Part shown: piece by piece, positions 38,863 through 47,396 of the stretch
Numbering within the stretch: the stretch's first letter is position 1
Layout of the letters: each line of letters begins with the position of its first letter
Assembly: GCA_004297945.1 (NCBI GenBank)
Contig: SCRC01000046.1
Coordinates: forward strand, 1-64,000
Source: Candidimonas sp.
GTDB taxonomy: Bacteria; Pseudomonadota; Gammaproteobacteria; Burkholderiales; Burkholderiaceae_B
Length of the DNA: 64,000 nt
Direction of reading: 5' to 3'
Translations under genes and position numbers: made by a program
Notes under the pieces: generated by a model
What the model saw: the letters and a program-made list of their open reading frames with translations, nothing else
Database searches by the model: none
What the model was told of the DNA's origin: nothing

Positions 38863-39424
38863 GGCCGCGCGACCAGGGGTTCGCGCGCAGGCTTCTTTAT
38901 TAAGCTCCCTACAACCTGTTGATTCGACGCCGTTCAAGCAATCTGCAAATCCCATGTTTGTGTGGGCAACGATACTTCTGGTATGGTTGATCTCTTTTTT
39001 GCCATGGCGTTTATGGCAACCCGCGCCCGATATACTTTTGTTGGTGATCGCCTTCTGGTGTCTGAACGAGCCGCAGAAAGTGTCGATGCTGACGGCGTTT
39101 GTGTTTGGCCTGTTTATGGATGTGCATGATGCGGGTCTGCTCGGCGAGACGGCGCTTACCTACACACTGGTTGCGTATGGCACGATTGTTCTGGCGCGCC
39201 GGCTTCAGCGTTTCGGAGCGATGATACAGGCGATACATTTGTTGCCTGTCTTTGTCTTGTCTGAGGCGGTATCGCGTATCATTCATTCGTGGCTCGCTGG
39301 TGAATGGGCGGGCTGGCAGTGGCTTTGGTCGGCTTTGTTTACGGTGGCGCTTTGGCCGGTAGCCGATGCGCTCCTGCATATGCCGCAACGGCGCCTGAAT
39401 GAAACTGACCCGGGCTCAGTGTAG
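38840..39424 (+). CDS. mreD: rod-shape-determining protein MreD
   Basis: Polytopic membrane protein of the elongasome, 194 residues, with about five hydrophobic segments (WATILLVWLISFLPW, ILLLVIAFWCLN, MLTAFVFGLFMDVHDAGLLGE, ALFTVALWPVADALL). ATG at 38840 was chosen because GGAGG lies nine bases upstream within the end of mreC; an earlier ATG at 38795 lacks this. The N-terminal 50 residues are basic and hydrophilic, longer than in many MreD proteins. Confidence 0.92.
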   Translation: MVRKPDTKAARPGVRAQASLLSSLQPVDSTPFKQSANPMFVWATILLVWLISFLPWRLWQPAPDILLLVIAFWCLNEPQKVSMLTAFVFGLFMDVHDAGLLGETALTYTLVAYGTIVLARRLQRFGAMIQAIHLLPVFVLSEAVSRIIHSWLAGEWAGWQWLWSALFTVALWPVADALLHMPQRRLNETDPGSV

Positions 39425-39448
39425 TCGGCAATTGGCACAGGCCATTTT

Positions 39449-41521
39449 ATGTTCGAGTTTAAAAAAACGTCGCATCAGCAGAAACGGCGAATAGTCTTTC
39501 GGATCTGGGTGGCGGGAATTTTCGCGTTGGTGTGCTTTGGCGCCTTGCTTGGCCGTCTATGGTACTTACAGGTAGACCGCTACGAGGGTCTGGCAGCCCG
39601 CGCCAACCAGAATCGCATTGCGGTAGTGCCTATACCGCCGCGCCGTGGCGAAATCGTTGATCGCCGCGGCGTGGTGCTGGCGCGCAATTATCGCGACTAC
39701 ACTCTCGATGTCGTGCCGGCCCAAGTCGCAAACATGAAGAAAATGCTCGATGACCTCGGGCAACTGGTTTATATAAGCCCGCTAGATCGCCGTCGCTTCA
39801 AGCAGCGAATGGGGCAAACAGGGCGCTATGCCCATGTGATATTGCGCAATAACCTCAATGACACAGAGGCGGCCTGGTTTTCATCGCACGCTTTTGAGTT
39901 TCCAGGCGTTTCCCTGCGCGCGCGGTGGGTTCGTGAGTATCCGCAAGGGACCTCGGCCGCCCATGTGCTGGGTTATGTCGGGCGCATCTCCGAGTCCGAT
40001 CTGACCAAGCTCGATGATGAAGGGCGCGCGGGCAATTATCGCGGTACGGACGTCATTGGCAAAAAGGGCATTGAGAAAACCTGGGAAAGTTCGCTCCATG
40101 GCCGCACGGGCCTGGAGGAAGTAGAAGTGACGGCGGCCGGTCGGCCGGTGCGTGTATTGCACAGTGTCGATCCGGTTCCTGGCTCCAATCTGGTCTTGTC
40201 GCTGGACATAGGCCTGCAGAAGGTGGCCGAAAAGCTGTTTGAAGGCAGGCGCGGCGCGCTGGTTGCGATTGACCCGAAAACCGGCGATGTACTGGCATTT
40301 GTCTCGTCTCCGTCATTTGACCCCAATTTGTTTATAGATGGCATTGATGTGGAAAATTGGCGTCGTCTGAACGATTCGCCCGATCATCCGTTGGTTGATC
40401 GGGCGTTATATGGCACTTACCCTATCGGTTCGACCTACAAGCCTTTTGTTGCGCTGGCCGCTCTCCAGTTGGGCAAACGCAGCGCAACTCAGATCATTCC
40501 CGATCCGGGGTATTTTGAGTTTGCCGGGCAAAAGTACCGCAATGCGGCGGGTGAAGTCTTCGGGCCGACCGACATGCATCATGCCCTGGTGGTGTCGTCC
40601 GATACGTATTTCTTTTCGCTCGGGCCGATAATCGGTGTGGATGCATTGCACGATTTCACCAAGCAGTTTGGCTTTGGTCAATTGACCGGCATTGACCTGG
40701 ACGGCGAGCGGCGTGGCGTACTGCCTTCCACAGAATGGAAGCGCCACGAGTTCAAAAAACCTTCGCAACAACACTGGTATACCGGCGAATCGATTTCGGT
40801 GGCCGTTGGCCAAGGCTATAACGCATTTACCATACTACAGTTGGCGCAGGCTACTGCCGTGCTGGCCAACGATGGCGTGTACATGAAACCGCACCTGGTA
40901 AGCCTGGTCGAAAACCCGCAGACAGGCAAATCCAGGGCCACCGTAACCAAGCCCTCCTACACCATTGCGCTTAAGCCGGAAAACCTTAAAGTGGTGAAAG
41001 ACGCCCTGATTGATGTGGTTCGGTACGGTACGGCGCGCCGGGCGTTTATCGGCGCCAAGTATCAGGCCGCCGGCAAGACCGGCACGGCCCAACTGTATAG
41101 CCTGAAGGGAGCAAAATACCATTCAAGATCGGTCAACGAGCGTTTGCGCGACCATGCCTTGTTCATGGCTTATGCGCCGGCGGACAACCCGCGCATTGCA
41201 GTGGCCCTGATCGTTGAAAATGGGGGATGGGGAGCTTCAGTTGCAGCGCCTATTGCGCGCCAGGTGTTCGATTACTGGTTGTCGCCCGATCGAAAGGTAA
41301 ACGAGAATTACGTCACCCTTCCCGCCTCGCTCAAGGCGGATCTGCCACATCCAGCGCAGAGCGGATCGGCCAGCGCTACCTCGGACGACTTGCCCGACGT
41401 TATTGGGCCTCCCGATGTTCGTCCCGAAGAAGACCCAACTGATCCCGCGTTGCCCGGCGTTGGTCGCGGTCCTGACGCTTCTCTGACGCTGACCGACTCC
41501 CATAATGCGGAGAGCCCATGA
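39449..41521 (+). CDS. mrdA: penicillin-binding protein 2 (peptidoglycan D,D-transpeptidase)
   Basis: Elongasome transpeptidase partnered with RodA. The 690-residue protein has an N-terminal membrane anchor (IWVAGIFALVCFGALLGRLW), the PBP dimerisation region with PPRRGEIVDRRGVVLARN, and a transpeptidase domain with Ser328-Thr-Tyr-Lys331 (PIGSTYKPF), SSDTYF in the SxN position and KTGTAQ. The C-terminal 60 residues are a Pro/Asp-rich extension (DDLPDVIGPPDVRPEEDP). It overlaps rodA by four bases (ATGA). Confidence 0.97.
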   Translation: MFEFKKTSHQQKRRIVFRIWVAGIFALVCFGALLGRLWYLQVDRYEGLAARANQNRIAVVPIPPRRGEIVDRRGVVLARNYRDYTLDVVPAQVANMKKMLDDLGQLVYISPLDRRRFKQRMGQTGRYAHVILRNNLNDTEAAWFSSHAFEFPGVSLRARWVREYPQGTSAAHVLGYVGRISESDLTKLDDEGRAGNYRGTDVIGKKGIEKTWESSLHGRTGLEEVEVTAAGRPVRVLHSVDPVPGSNLVLSLDIGLQKVAEKLFEGRRGALVAIDPKTGDVLAFVSSPSFDPNLFIDGIDVENWRRLNDSPDHPLVDRALYGTYPIGSTYKPFVALAALQLGKRSATQIIPDPGYFEFAGQKYRNAAGEVFGPTDMHHALVVSSDTYFFSLGPIIGVDALHDFTKQFGFGQLTGIDLDGERRGVLPSTEWKRHEFKKPSQQHWYTGESISVAVGQGYNAFTILQLAQATAVLANDGVYMKPHLVSLVENPQTGKSRATVTKPSYTIALKPENLKVVKDALIDVVRYGTARRAFIGAKYQAAGKTGTAQLYSLKGAKYHSRSVNERLRDHALFMAYAPADNPRIAVALIVENGGWGASVAAPIARQVFDYWLSPDRKVNENYVTLPASLKADLPHPAQSGSASATSDDLPDVIGPPDVRPEEDPTDPALPGVGRGPDASLTLTDSHNAESP

Positions 41522-42654
41522 AACGCATTATGGATTGGGGCTTAAGGGCTCTCGCCGCATTCGATTGGCCGTTGCTGGCCATACTGGCGTTAATGATGCT
41601 GCTGGGCATGACGGTCATGCAATCGGCAGTGGGTGGCATGGACTTGCGATTTGCTGATCAGTCGCGCAATTTTTTGATTGCGTTTTTGGTGATGTGGGCG
41701 GTGGCGTTGGTGCCGCCGCCACAGTTGATGCGGCTGGCGCTGCCTTTTTATATTCTGGGCATTGCACTTTTACTTGGGGTGGAGTTTGCCGGGGAAACCA
41801 GCAAGGGTGCGACCCGCTGGCTCAACCTTGGCTTTGGCCGTATTCAACCATCGGAAATGATGAAGATTGCAGTGCCTTTGATGCTGGCCTGGTATTTTCA
41901 TCGGCATAAGGGCCGCGTGCGTGTTCTGGATTTCATAGTCACACTTGCGCTGCTGGCGGTTCCATTTGGGCTGATTGCCAAGCAGCCCGATCTGGGCACC
42001 GCTTTATTGGTGTTTGTGGCGGGCTTCAGCGTCATTTATCTGGGCGGGCTGTCGTTCAAGCTGCTGGTGCCTTTGGTTCTGGTGGGCGCAATGGGGTTGG
42101 GAGCCTTGGTGCATTATGAGTCGCAAATATGCCAGCCCGACGTCAAGTGGGTGATGCTGCACGATTATCAGAAGCATCGCATATGTACTTTGCTGGATCC
42201 GACCTCAGATCCTTTGGGCAAGGGCTTTCACACGATACAGTCGATGATTGCCGTAGGCTCTGGAGGCGTGTATGGCAAGGGCTATATGCAAGGCACGCAG
42301 TCGCATCTGGATTTCATTCCTGAGCGCACAACCGATTTTATTTTTGCCGTTTACGCAGAGGAGTTCGGGCTCTACGGCGGCATCCTTTTGCTGGTACTTT
42401 ATGCTTTGCTGATCACGCGGGGCTTGTCGATTGCGGTGCATGCGCGAAGCCAGTTCGGCAGGCTTATGGCAGGTTCCATGTCGATGATGTTTTTCGTTTA
42501 CGTGTTTGTGAATATAGGCATGGTCACGGGTATTTTGCCAGTGGTGGGTGTGCCCCTGCCGTTCATGAGCTACGGCGGCACGGCGCTCATGACCCTGGGT
42601 ATCGCCAGCGGGATATTGATGAGCGTCAGCAATTATCGACCCAAAGACCCGTAG
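41518..42654 (+). CDS. rodA: rod-shape-determining glycosyltransferase RodA
   Basis: SEDS-family peptidoglycan polymerase with PBP2 as partner. The 378-residue protein has about ten membrane helices and SEDS motifs: ATRWLNLGFGRIQPSEMMKIA, AKQPDLGTALLVFVAGFSV (catalytic-Asp region), SQSHLDFIPERTTDFIFAVYAEEFG and LPVVGVPLPFMSYGGTALM. It is the last gene of the cluster, after which a REP array begins within 20 bp. Confidence 0.97.
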   Translation: MKRIMDWGLRALAAFDWPLLAILALMMLLGMTVMQSAVGGMDLRFADQSRNFLIAFLVMWAVALVPPPQLMRLALPFYILGIALLLGVEFAGETSKGATRWLNLGFGRIQPSEMMKIAVPLMLAWYFHRHKGRVRVLDFIVTLALLAVPFGLIAKQPDLGTALLVFVAGFSVIYLGGLSFKLLVPLVLVGAMGLGALVHYESQICQPDVKWVMLHDYQKHRICTLLDPTSDPLGKGFHTIQSMIAVGSGGVYGKGYMQGTQSHLDFIPERTTDFIFAVYAEEFGLYGGILLLVLYALLITRGLSIAVHARSQFGRLMAGSMSMMFFVYVFVNIGMVTGILPVVGVPLPFMSYGGTALMTLGIASGILMSVSNYRPKDP

Positions 42655-42671
42655 TTCACGTAGATCCACCC

Positions 42672-42760
42672 GTAGCGCCACCTGGTAGCGCCACCCTGTA
42701 GCGCCACCCTGTAGCGCCACCCTGTAGCGCCACCCTGTAGCGCCACCCCTTGTGGGTGGC
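42672..42760 (+). repeat. REP-like element with six tandem 5' arms
   Basis: A complete element at 42737-42760 (GTAGC, GCCACCC, CTTGT, GGGTGGC) is preceded by five further copies of head plus first arm, at 42672, 42685, 42698, 42711 and 42724, with an exact 13-bp period (GTAGCGCCACCCT; the first copy is one base variant). Only the last copy has the loop and second arm, so this looks like slippage or unequal exchange acting on half an element. Confidence 0.9.
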
Positions 42761-42827
42761 ATTCGCCGCAGGTGGCGTTTACGGAAAATAGCATCGTCCC
42801 AACCTTCGCTAAGCCCTTCTAGCCCCG

Positions 42828-43054
42828 CGTCGTGGCCCCTTAAGGCGGATCGGGCTCTGACGTGCACGGTCATGGCTGCGCCATGACTTCCCACGCGCAC
42901 GACCAGGTTCGGGGCGGCGTGCGAACTCGTGGGGCGAATAGCCCACTGGGCTATTCGCAAGCTCCCACTCGAACAGCGCACGCCTTGCATCCCCGAAGCC
43001 GGCCCTGTGCGAGGCGTGCCCGAATCGCCCGCCCCGCCTTAAGGGGCCACGACG
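42828..43054. repeat. 227-bp inverted-repeat element (MITE-like or structured RNA)
   Basis: The outer 21 bp at 42828-42848 and 43034-43054 are perfect inverted repeats (they contain GTGGCCCCTTAAGGCGG). The centre holds an 11-bp perfect hairpin, GCGAATAGCCC/GGGCTATTCGC with an ACT loop, at 42934-42958. Between these are imperfect matching arms (for example GCGTGCG against CGCACGC), and a separate CATGGC/GCCATG hairpin lies at 42871-42885. No reading frame of protein character is present. The element lies between two REP clusters in the 584-bp gap between rodA and mutY. Confidence 0.7.
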
Positions 43055-43089
43055 CTCGTGTAGTCGATATTTGTATGATCGTTGTTTAC

Positions 43090-43225
43090 GTAGCGGCAGC
43101 CCTTGTGGCTGCCATTGCTGCCATTGATCGAGAGCCAAGGCGATATTTATAGAACACCGATGGCACCCACAAGGGGTGCCGCTACATGATTTTCCGCACC
43201 TGCACCTGCACCTGCACCTGCACCC
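43090..43225. repeat. REP-like pair and GCACCT microsatellite
   Basis: The plus element at 43090-43113 is of GGCAGCC/GGCTGCC type and the minus element at 43162-43185 of GGCACCC/GGGTGCC type, both with loop CTTGT. Immediately after, at 43196-43225, is a run of five hexanucleotide units GCACCT (the last is GCACCC), only 13 bp from the mutY stop codon. Confidence 0.85.
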
Positions 43226-43238
43226 GCAAACGTTGCCG

Positions 43239-44339
43239 CTACGGTATATGCTTGCCGGCGCTTCCGATTATTTCGTTTATGCCACACAGCAGTTTTCTGA
43301 CCGGGGCGGGGAGGGCTGCGCCGGGCAGGTCTTCGACGGCTACCCAGGCTTGTTCCGGGCTGGGTTCGGCCACGCGGGTGAGTGGGCCGCGCAGGTACCA
43401 GGGCTCTATATGCAGCTTGAAGTGTGAAAAGACGTGCAGCAGGGAGGCCATCTTTTGGCCTTGTTCAATATCGGCGCCCAAGCCCAGACAAGCGTCTGCC
43501 AGGGCGTGTTGGTCGTCGTATTGCGGCAAGCTCCATAGGCCTCCCCATATACCACGAGAGGGGCGATGTTCGAGCAGTATCTTCCCATTTTGCTCCAGGA
43601 TCAGCATTTTGCACTGGCGCTCGCGACCTGCCTTTTTTGGTTTGGGCGTTGGCAGTTCGTGTTGTCGGGATTCAAGCCGTGCGTAGCACCAGGTGTTGAG
43701 CGGGCATTGCTCACAGGACGGGCGGCTGCGGGTGCAGCAGCCCGATCCCAGATCCATCAGGCCTTGCGTATAGGCGGCCATATCCAGCTTTGGGTCGGCC
43801 GCGTCCAGCACGCTCTGGGCGCAGTCCCAGAGCTCGATCTCGACGGCGCGCGAGGCGGGATTGCCGTACAGGCCGAAGTAGCGCGTGAATACGCGCTTGA
43901 CGTTGCCGTCCATGATGGCCTGGCGCTCGCCATAGGCGAAGGCGGCGATGGCCGCTGCCGTTGAACGTCCTATGCCTGGAAGTTGCTGGAGGTCGCAGAC
44001 CTCGCGCGGGAATTGGCCACCCCATTGCTCGGCGACCTGTTGCGCGCAGCGGTGTAGGTTGCGGGCGCGGGCGTAGTAGCCCAAACCTGCCCAATAAGGC
44101 ATTACCTCGTCCTGTGTCGCGTGAGCCAGGGCCTGTAGTGTTGGAAAGCGCGCCAGGAATCGCTGGTAGTAGTTGATGACGGTGCTGACCTGGGTTTGCT
44201 GCAGCATGATTTCCGACAGCCATATCGGGTAGGGGTCGCGGCTTGTCTGCCAGGGCAGGTCGTGGCGTCCGGCCTGTTGTTGCCAATGAACAATGGCTGC
44301 GGCAAAGTCTTCAAGGGCGGGGTGCGCATTGGCCAGCAT
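43239..44339 (-). CDS. mutY: A/G-specific adenine DNA glycosylase
   Basis: Removes adenine mispaired with 8-oxoguanine. The 366-residue protein has catalytic Glu43 (LSEIMLQQTQV) and Asp144 (IMDGNVKRV), the helix-hairpin-helix LPGIGRSTAAAI, the iron-sulfur ligands in a Cys-x6-Cys-x2-Cys-x5-Cys spacing at 202, 209, 212 and 218, and a C-terminal NUDIX-like 8-oxoG recognition domain (GKILLEHRPSRGIWGGLWSLP). Its ATG overlaps the ftsX stop by one base. Confidence 0.97.
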   Translation of the reverse strand: MLANAHPALEDFAAAIVHWQQQAGRHDLPWQTSRDPYPIWLSEIMLQQTQVSTVINYYQRFLARFPTLQALAHATQDEVMPYWAGLGYYARARNLHRCAQQVAEQWGGQFPREVCDLQQLPGIGRSTAAAIAAFAYGERQAIMDGNVKRVFTRYFGLYGNPASRAVEIELWDCAQSVLDAADPKLDMAAYTQGLMDLGSGCCTRSRPSCEQCPLNTWCYARLESRQHELPTPKPKKAGRERQCKMLILEQNGKILLEHRPSRGIWGGLWSLPQYDDQHALADACLGLGADIEQGQKMASLLHVFSHFKLHIEPWYLRGPLTRVAEPSPEQAWVAVEDLPGAALPAPVRKLLCGINEIIGSAGKHIP

Positions 44340-45247
44340 TAGAAACGCGTGCTGCGGGTGACGGACCAGCGTGCCGAAAGCGCTCCCAGTATGGCTACTA
44401 AAACAACGGCCAGCGCCAGGCTGACGCTATCGGGCAGGTGCAGAGATACGCTGGCGCCGTAGCTTTGCGCCAGATGGGCCAACGCTGCATTAAGCGGAAT
44501 AAGGGCCAAGGCGCAAAGCAGTATGGCAAGCAGGCTGGCCAGCACCCCGGTAAGAGCGCCCAGATATAGAAAAGGCCGCCTTACAAAGGATTCGGTTGCG
44601 CCCACCAGTCGCGCAACCCCGATTTCCTCGCGCTGGGTAAGTGCCTGCATACGCACCGTATTGAATACTGTGGACAGCACAACCAGCGCGACGCCTATTG
44701 CGAGCAAGCCCAGGCCGATGCGCCCGAATTGGAGCAATGCTTCCAGTCGTCGCACCCAGGCGCTGTCGAGTTGCACGGCGTCGACTTGCGGCCATTGGCG
44801 CCATTCTTGTGCGAGCGAGTTGGCATGCTGGGCCAAATCGACGCCGTTTTTGAGGGTAACGACAATGGCGTCGGGCAAAGGATTGTCGGGCAGTACCGCC
44901 AGAGCATCAGCCCAGGTGGGATTTGCCTTCAGGGCTTGCAAGGCTTGCTGGCGTGGCGCCAGGCGCACGGCGTTCACATCGCCGCTGTATCCGGTCTGCA
45001 GGCGATCCTGTATTTTTTTAACGGCGTCGGCCGAGGTCTTGAGCTTGAGAAAAAGCGTAATTTCGGGGGACACGGAGACTTGCCGGGCAAGTGGCTGCGC
45101 GGAAATCAGCGCGGAAGCGCCAATGATAGGCAGAGTGAGGGTCAGTGCGATAACCAGCAGATTCGAAAGCGATGAAAAGGGTTGTTGCAGCAGGCGGCGG
45201 GCGGCTATCCGCAACGCGTAGCGGTGTTGTCGCAGCCACCGGTTCAT
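44339..45247 (-). CDS. ftsX: cell division protein FtsX
   Basis: Membrane partner of FtsE; the pair regulates septal peptidoglycan hydrolases. The 302-residue protein has four hydrophobic segments, LLVIALTLTLPIIGASALI, ALLQFGRIGLGLLAIGVALVVLSTVFN, FLYLGALTGVLASLLAILLCALALI and VSLALAVVLVAILGALSARW. The periplasmic domain lies between the first and second and begins VSPEITLFLKLKTSADAV. It overlaps ftsE by four bases and mutY by one. Confidence 0.95.
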   Translation of the reverse strand: MNRWLRQHRYALRIAARRLLQQPFSSLSNLLVIALTLTLPIIGASALISAQPLARQVSVSPEITLFLKLKTSADAVKKIQDRLQTGYSGDVNAVRLAPRQQALQALKANPTWADALAVLPDNPLPDAIVVTLKNGVDLAQHANSLAQEWRQWPQVDAVQLDSAWVRRLEALLQFGRIGLGLLAIGVALVVLSTVFNTVRMQALTQREEIGVARLVGATESFVRRPFLYLGALTGVLASLLAILLCALALIPLNAALAHLAQSYGASVSLHLPDSVSLALAVVLVAILGALSARWSVTRSTRF

Positions 45248-45915
45248 GGTTGTACCCCCCGCAGGTCGGAAAATTTGCCCTGGTCGATGCGCAGCGTGCG
45301 CGCCGCGTATGCGGCCATCAGCGACCGGTCGTGCGAAGCGATCAGGGTGGTGACTCCTACACGGTTGAAATCGCGAAACACCTCCATAATACGGCGCGCG
45401 CTTTCCTGATCGAGATTGGCGGTGGGTTCGTCAACGATAAGGATGGCGGGGCGGTTGACGATTGCACGGGCGATGGCCAGGCGCTGCTGCTCGCCGCCTG
45501 ACATTTCGATGGGGTTGAGGCTCTCTTTGCCCGCCAGGCCAACCTTTTCCATGGCCGCGCGGGCACGAGTCGCTGCCAGGCTGCTCTCCAGGCCGGCCAC
45601 GGTAAGCGGCAGCAAGACATTATTGATGGCGTTGCGGTCGTATAGCAGGTGGGTGTCCTGCAAAATAATGCCAACGGCGCGGCGTAAATAGGGCCGCGCG
45701 CGCGCCGGCATTTTATCGACGCGATGGCCGTTGACGTGCACCGAGCCACGGCTGGGGGGCTCGAGCCCGCCTATGAGTTTGAGCAGGGTTGACTTGCCGG
45801 CTCCCGATGGCCCCGATACAAACACGAACTCGCCCGGTTCGACGCGGAAGTTAAGATCGGCCAGGATGTTGCGGCCGCGTCCGTAGGACTTAAATACGTG
45901 CTGGAATTCAATCAT
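45244..45915 (-). CDS. ftsE: cell division ATP-binding protein FtsE
   Basis: ABC-type ATPase of the divisome, 223 residues. Walker A GPSGAGKSTLLK, Q-loop GIILQDTHLL, signature MSGGEQQRLAIARAI, Walker B ILIVDEPTANLD and the switch His in IASHDRSLM are intact. The start at 45915 (MIEFQHVFKSYG) is the family N-terminus; the extra twelve upstream residues of the frame are not conserved. First gene of ftsE-ftsX-mutY. Confidence 0.96.
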   Translation of the reverse strand: MIEFQHVFKSYGRGRNILADLNFRVEPGEFVFVSGPSGAGKSTLLKLIGGLEPPSRGSVHVNGHRVDKMPARARPYLRRAVGIILQDTHLLYDRNAINNVLLPLTVAGLESSLAATRARAAMEKVGLAGKESLNPIEMSGGEQQRLAIARAIVNRPAILIVDEPTANLDQESARRIMEVFRDFNRVGVTTLIASHDRSLMAAYAARTLRIDQGKFSDLRGVQP

Positions 45916-46002
45916 GATGGGTGCCGAGTTGCGCTCCCTAATAATAACCATTAGCCCTTAGAATATGCAAAGCGCCGTAAGACTTGATCAAAACTCGAAT
46001 CC

Positions 46003-47102
46003 ATGACGATAAAGAAAACTCCATCTCCCACGCGTCGGCGCCTGTCATGGTACGACCCGTCCCTGCGGTCATGGATTTATCAAGGTCTGATATTGGCTGT
46101 GGTGGGTTTTGTTGTCTGGTATCTGGTGTCCAATACCTTGCACAACTTGTCGACGCGTAATATTGCCACGGGGTTTGGTTTTTTGCATCGCGAGGCCGGC
46201 TTTGCCATAGGCGAGTCGGCAATTGCCTACACGCCAGCCGATACTTACGGGCGGGCCATTATGGTGGGCCTGCTCAATACGCTCAAGGTGTCGGTGATGG
46301 GCGTTGTGGCGGCCACCTTGTTCGGGACGATTCTGGGCCACTGGGCCCGAAAGCGGCAGGACGCCACTGGCCGGGTTCTTCCCCTGGGGCGTATCGCCAT
46401 GCTCCTGTTGATTGGCTTGCCGGTTCTGGGCTGGTTGGTTAGCGGTGCGAGCCTGGCCATTGATATGCCGTACCTGAAAGGGCTCAATTTTACAGGGGGC
46501 ATGACGCTTAGCCCCGAATTTGCGGCCTTGCTCGCGGGCCTGGTTCTGTATATGTCGGCATTTGTGGCCGAGGTGGTGCGCTCGGGCATCCAGGCGGTTG
46601 ACCGGGGGCAGTGGGAGGCCGCTGGCCCGCTTGTTTGACTCGCCGCTAAACATTGTGCTGACCGTGCTGATCGTCTGGATGCTGCTGATGTTTTTGCCAG
46701 GCGCCTTCGAGTGGCTATTCGTCAAGGCAAACTATACCGCTTCCAATGCCCAGGAATGCCGGGCTTCAAGCGGCGCGTGCTGGGCGTTTATTGCGGCAAA
46801 ACACCGACTCATTCTGTTTGGCACTTACCCTTACGAGCAGCAATGGCGCCCGTTGCTGGCCACGATTGTCCTGATTGCAGTGATTATATGCAGTTGCCTG
46901 CGACGATTCTGGCGGCCGGCCCTGGGCCTGATCTGGGTTGTCGCCCTCGGGGCCGTCGCGGTTTTGATGTGGGGCGGCGTGGCGCGGGTTCGGCGTCGAG
47001 GCCTACCTGTTCATTGCCTTGATTTACTTTGTATTCTGCTTTTCTATTTCGCGTTATAGCCAGTCGCTGGAGCGGCGCCTGGACGCGGGATACCAACGCT
47101 GA
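46003..47102 (+). pseudogene. decayed amino-acid ABC permease genes, aapQ fused to aapM by deletion
   Basis: The first frame (46003-46638) encodes a good AapQ-type permease N-terminus: SWYDPSLRSWIYQGL, GRAIMVGLLNTLKVSVMGV and VAEVVRSGIQAVDRGQWEAA. It then breaks off at the conserved EAA loop and stops after GPLV. From about 46623, another frame continues with AapM-type sequence (ARLFDSPLNIVLTVL, SGACWAFIAAKHRLILFGTYPYEQQWRP). That breaks near MWGGV, and the AapM C-terminus (YLFIALIYFVFCFSISRYSQ) appears in a third frame ending at 47102. So two internal deletions have removed the 3' half of aapQ with the 5' end of aapM, and the core of aapM. Function is certainly lost. Confidence 0.85.
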
Positions 47103-47114
47103 GGGAGTCGCAGC

Positions 47115-47297
47115 ATGTCTCGTGCCGTCATTCGCCTTGAAGATGTCAACAAATGGTATGGCCAGTTTCATGTGCTGCGTCATATCAATCTGGCGGTATC
47201 GCAGGGCGAGATCATTGAGCAGAACACGCCCGACAGGTTTTTCGATGCACCCGAAAATGAACGGACCCGTCTTTTTCTAAGCCAGGTTCTTCATTGA
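47115..47297 (+). pseudogene. aapP ATPase remnant with internal deletion
   Basis: An intact-looking 60-codon frame, but it joins the N-terminus of an AapP-type ABC ATPase (IRLEDVNKWYGQFHVLRHIN) to its last 30 residues (EIIEQNTPDRFF, ERTRLFLSQVLH). Everything between is missing: Walker A, Q-loop, signature and Walker B, about 190 residues. The join falls at a Gly-Glu pair likely present at both deletion ends. Together with the preceding entry it marks a dead aap operon; no aapJ binding-protein gene is upstream. Confidence 0.85.
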
Positions 47298-47396
47298 ACG
47301 GAGCAAGTTGCGCGTGGAAGGTCTGAGACGTCCGGCAAAACTCGCGTTAGTATTGGGGTTTTGTCATTTACTTGGTCTTTAGCGGGAGTACCCTTC

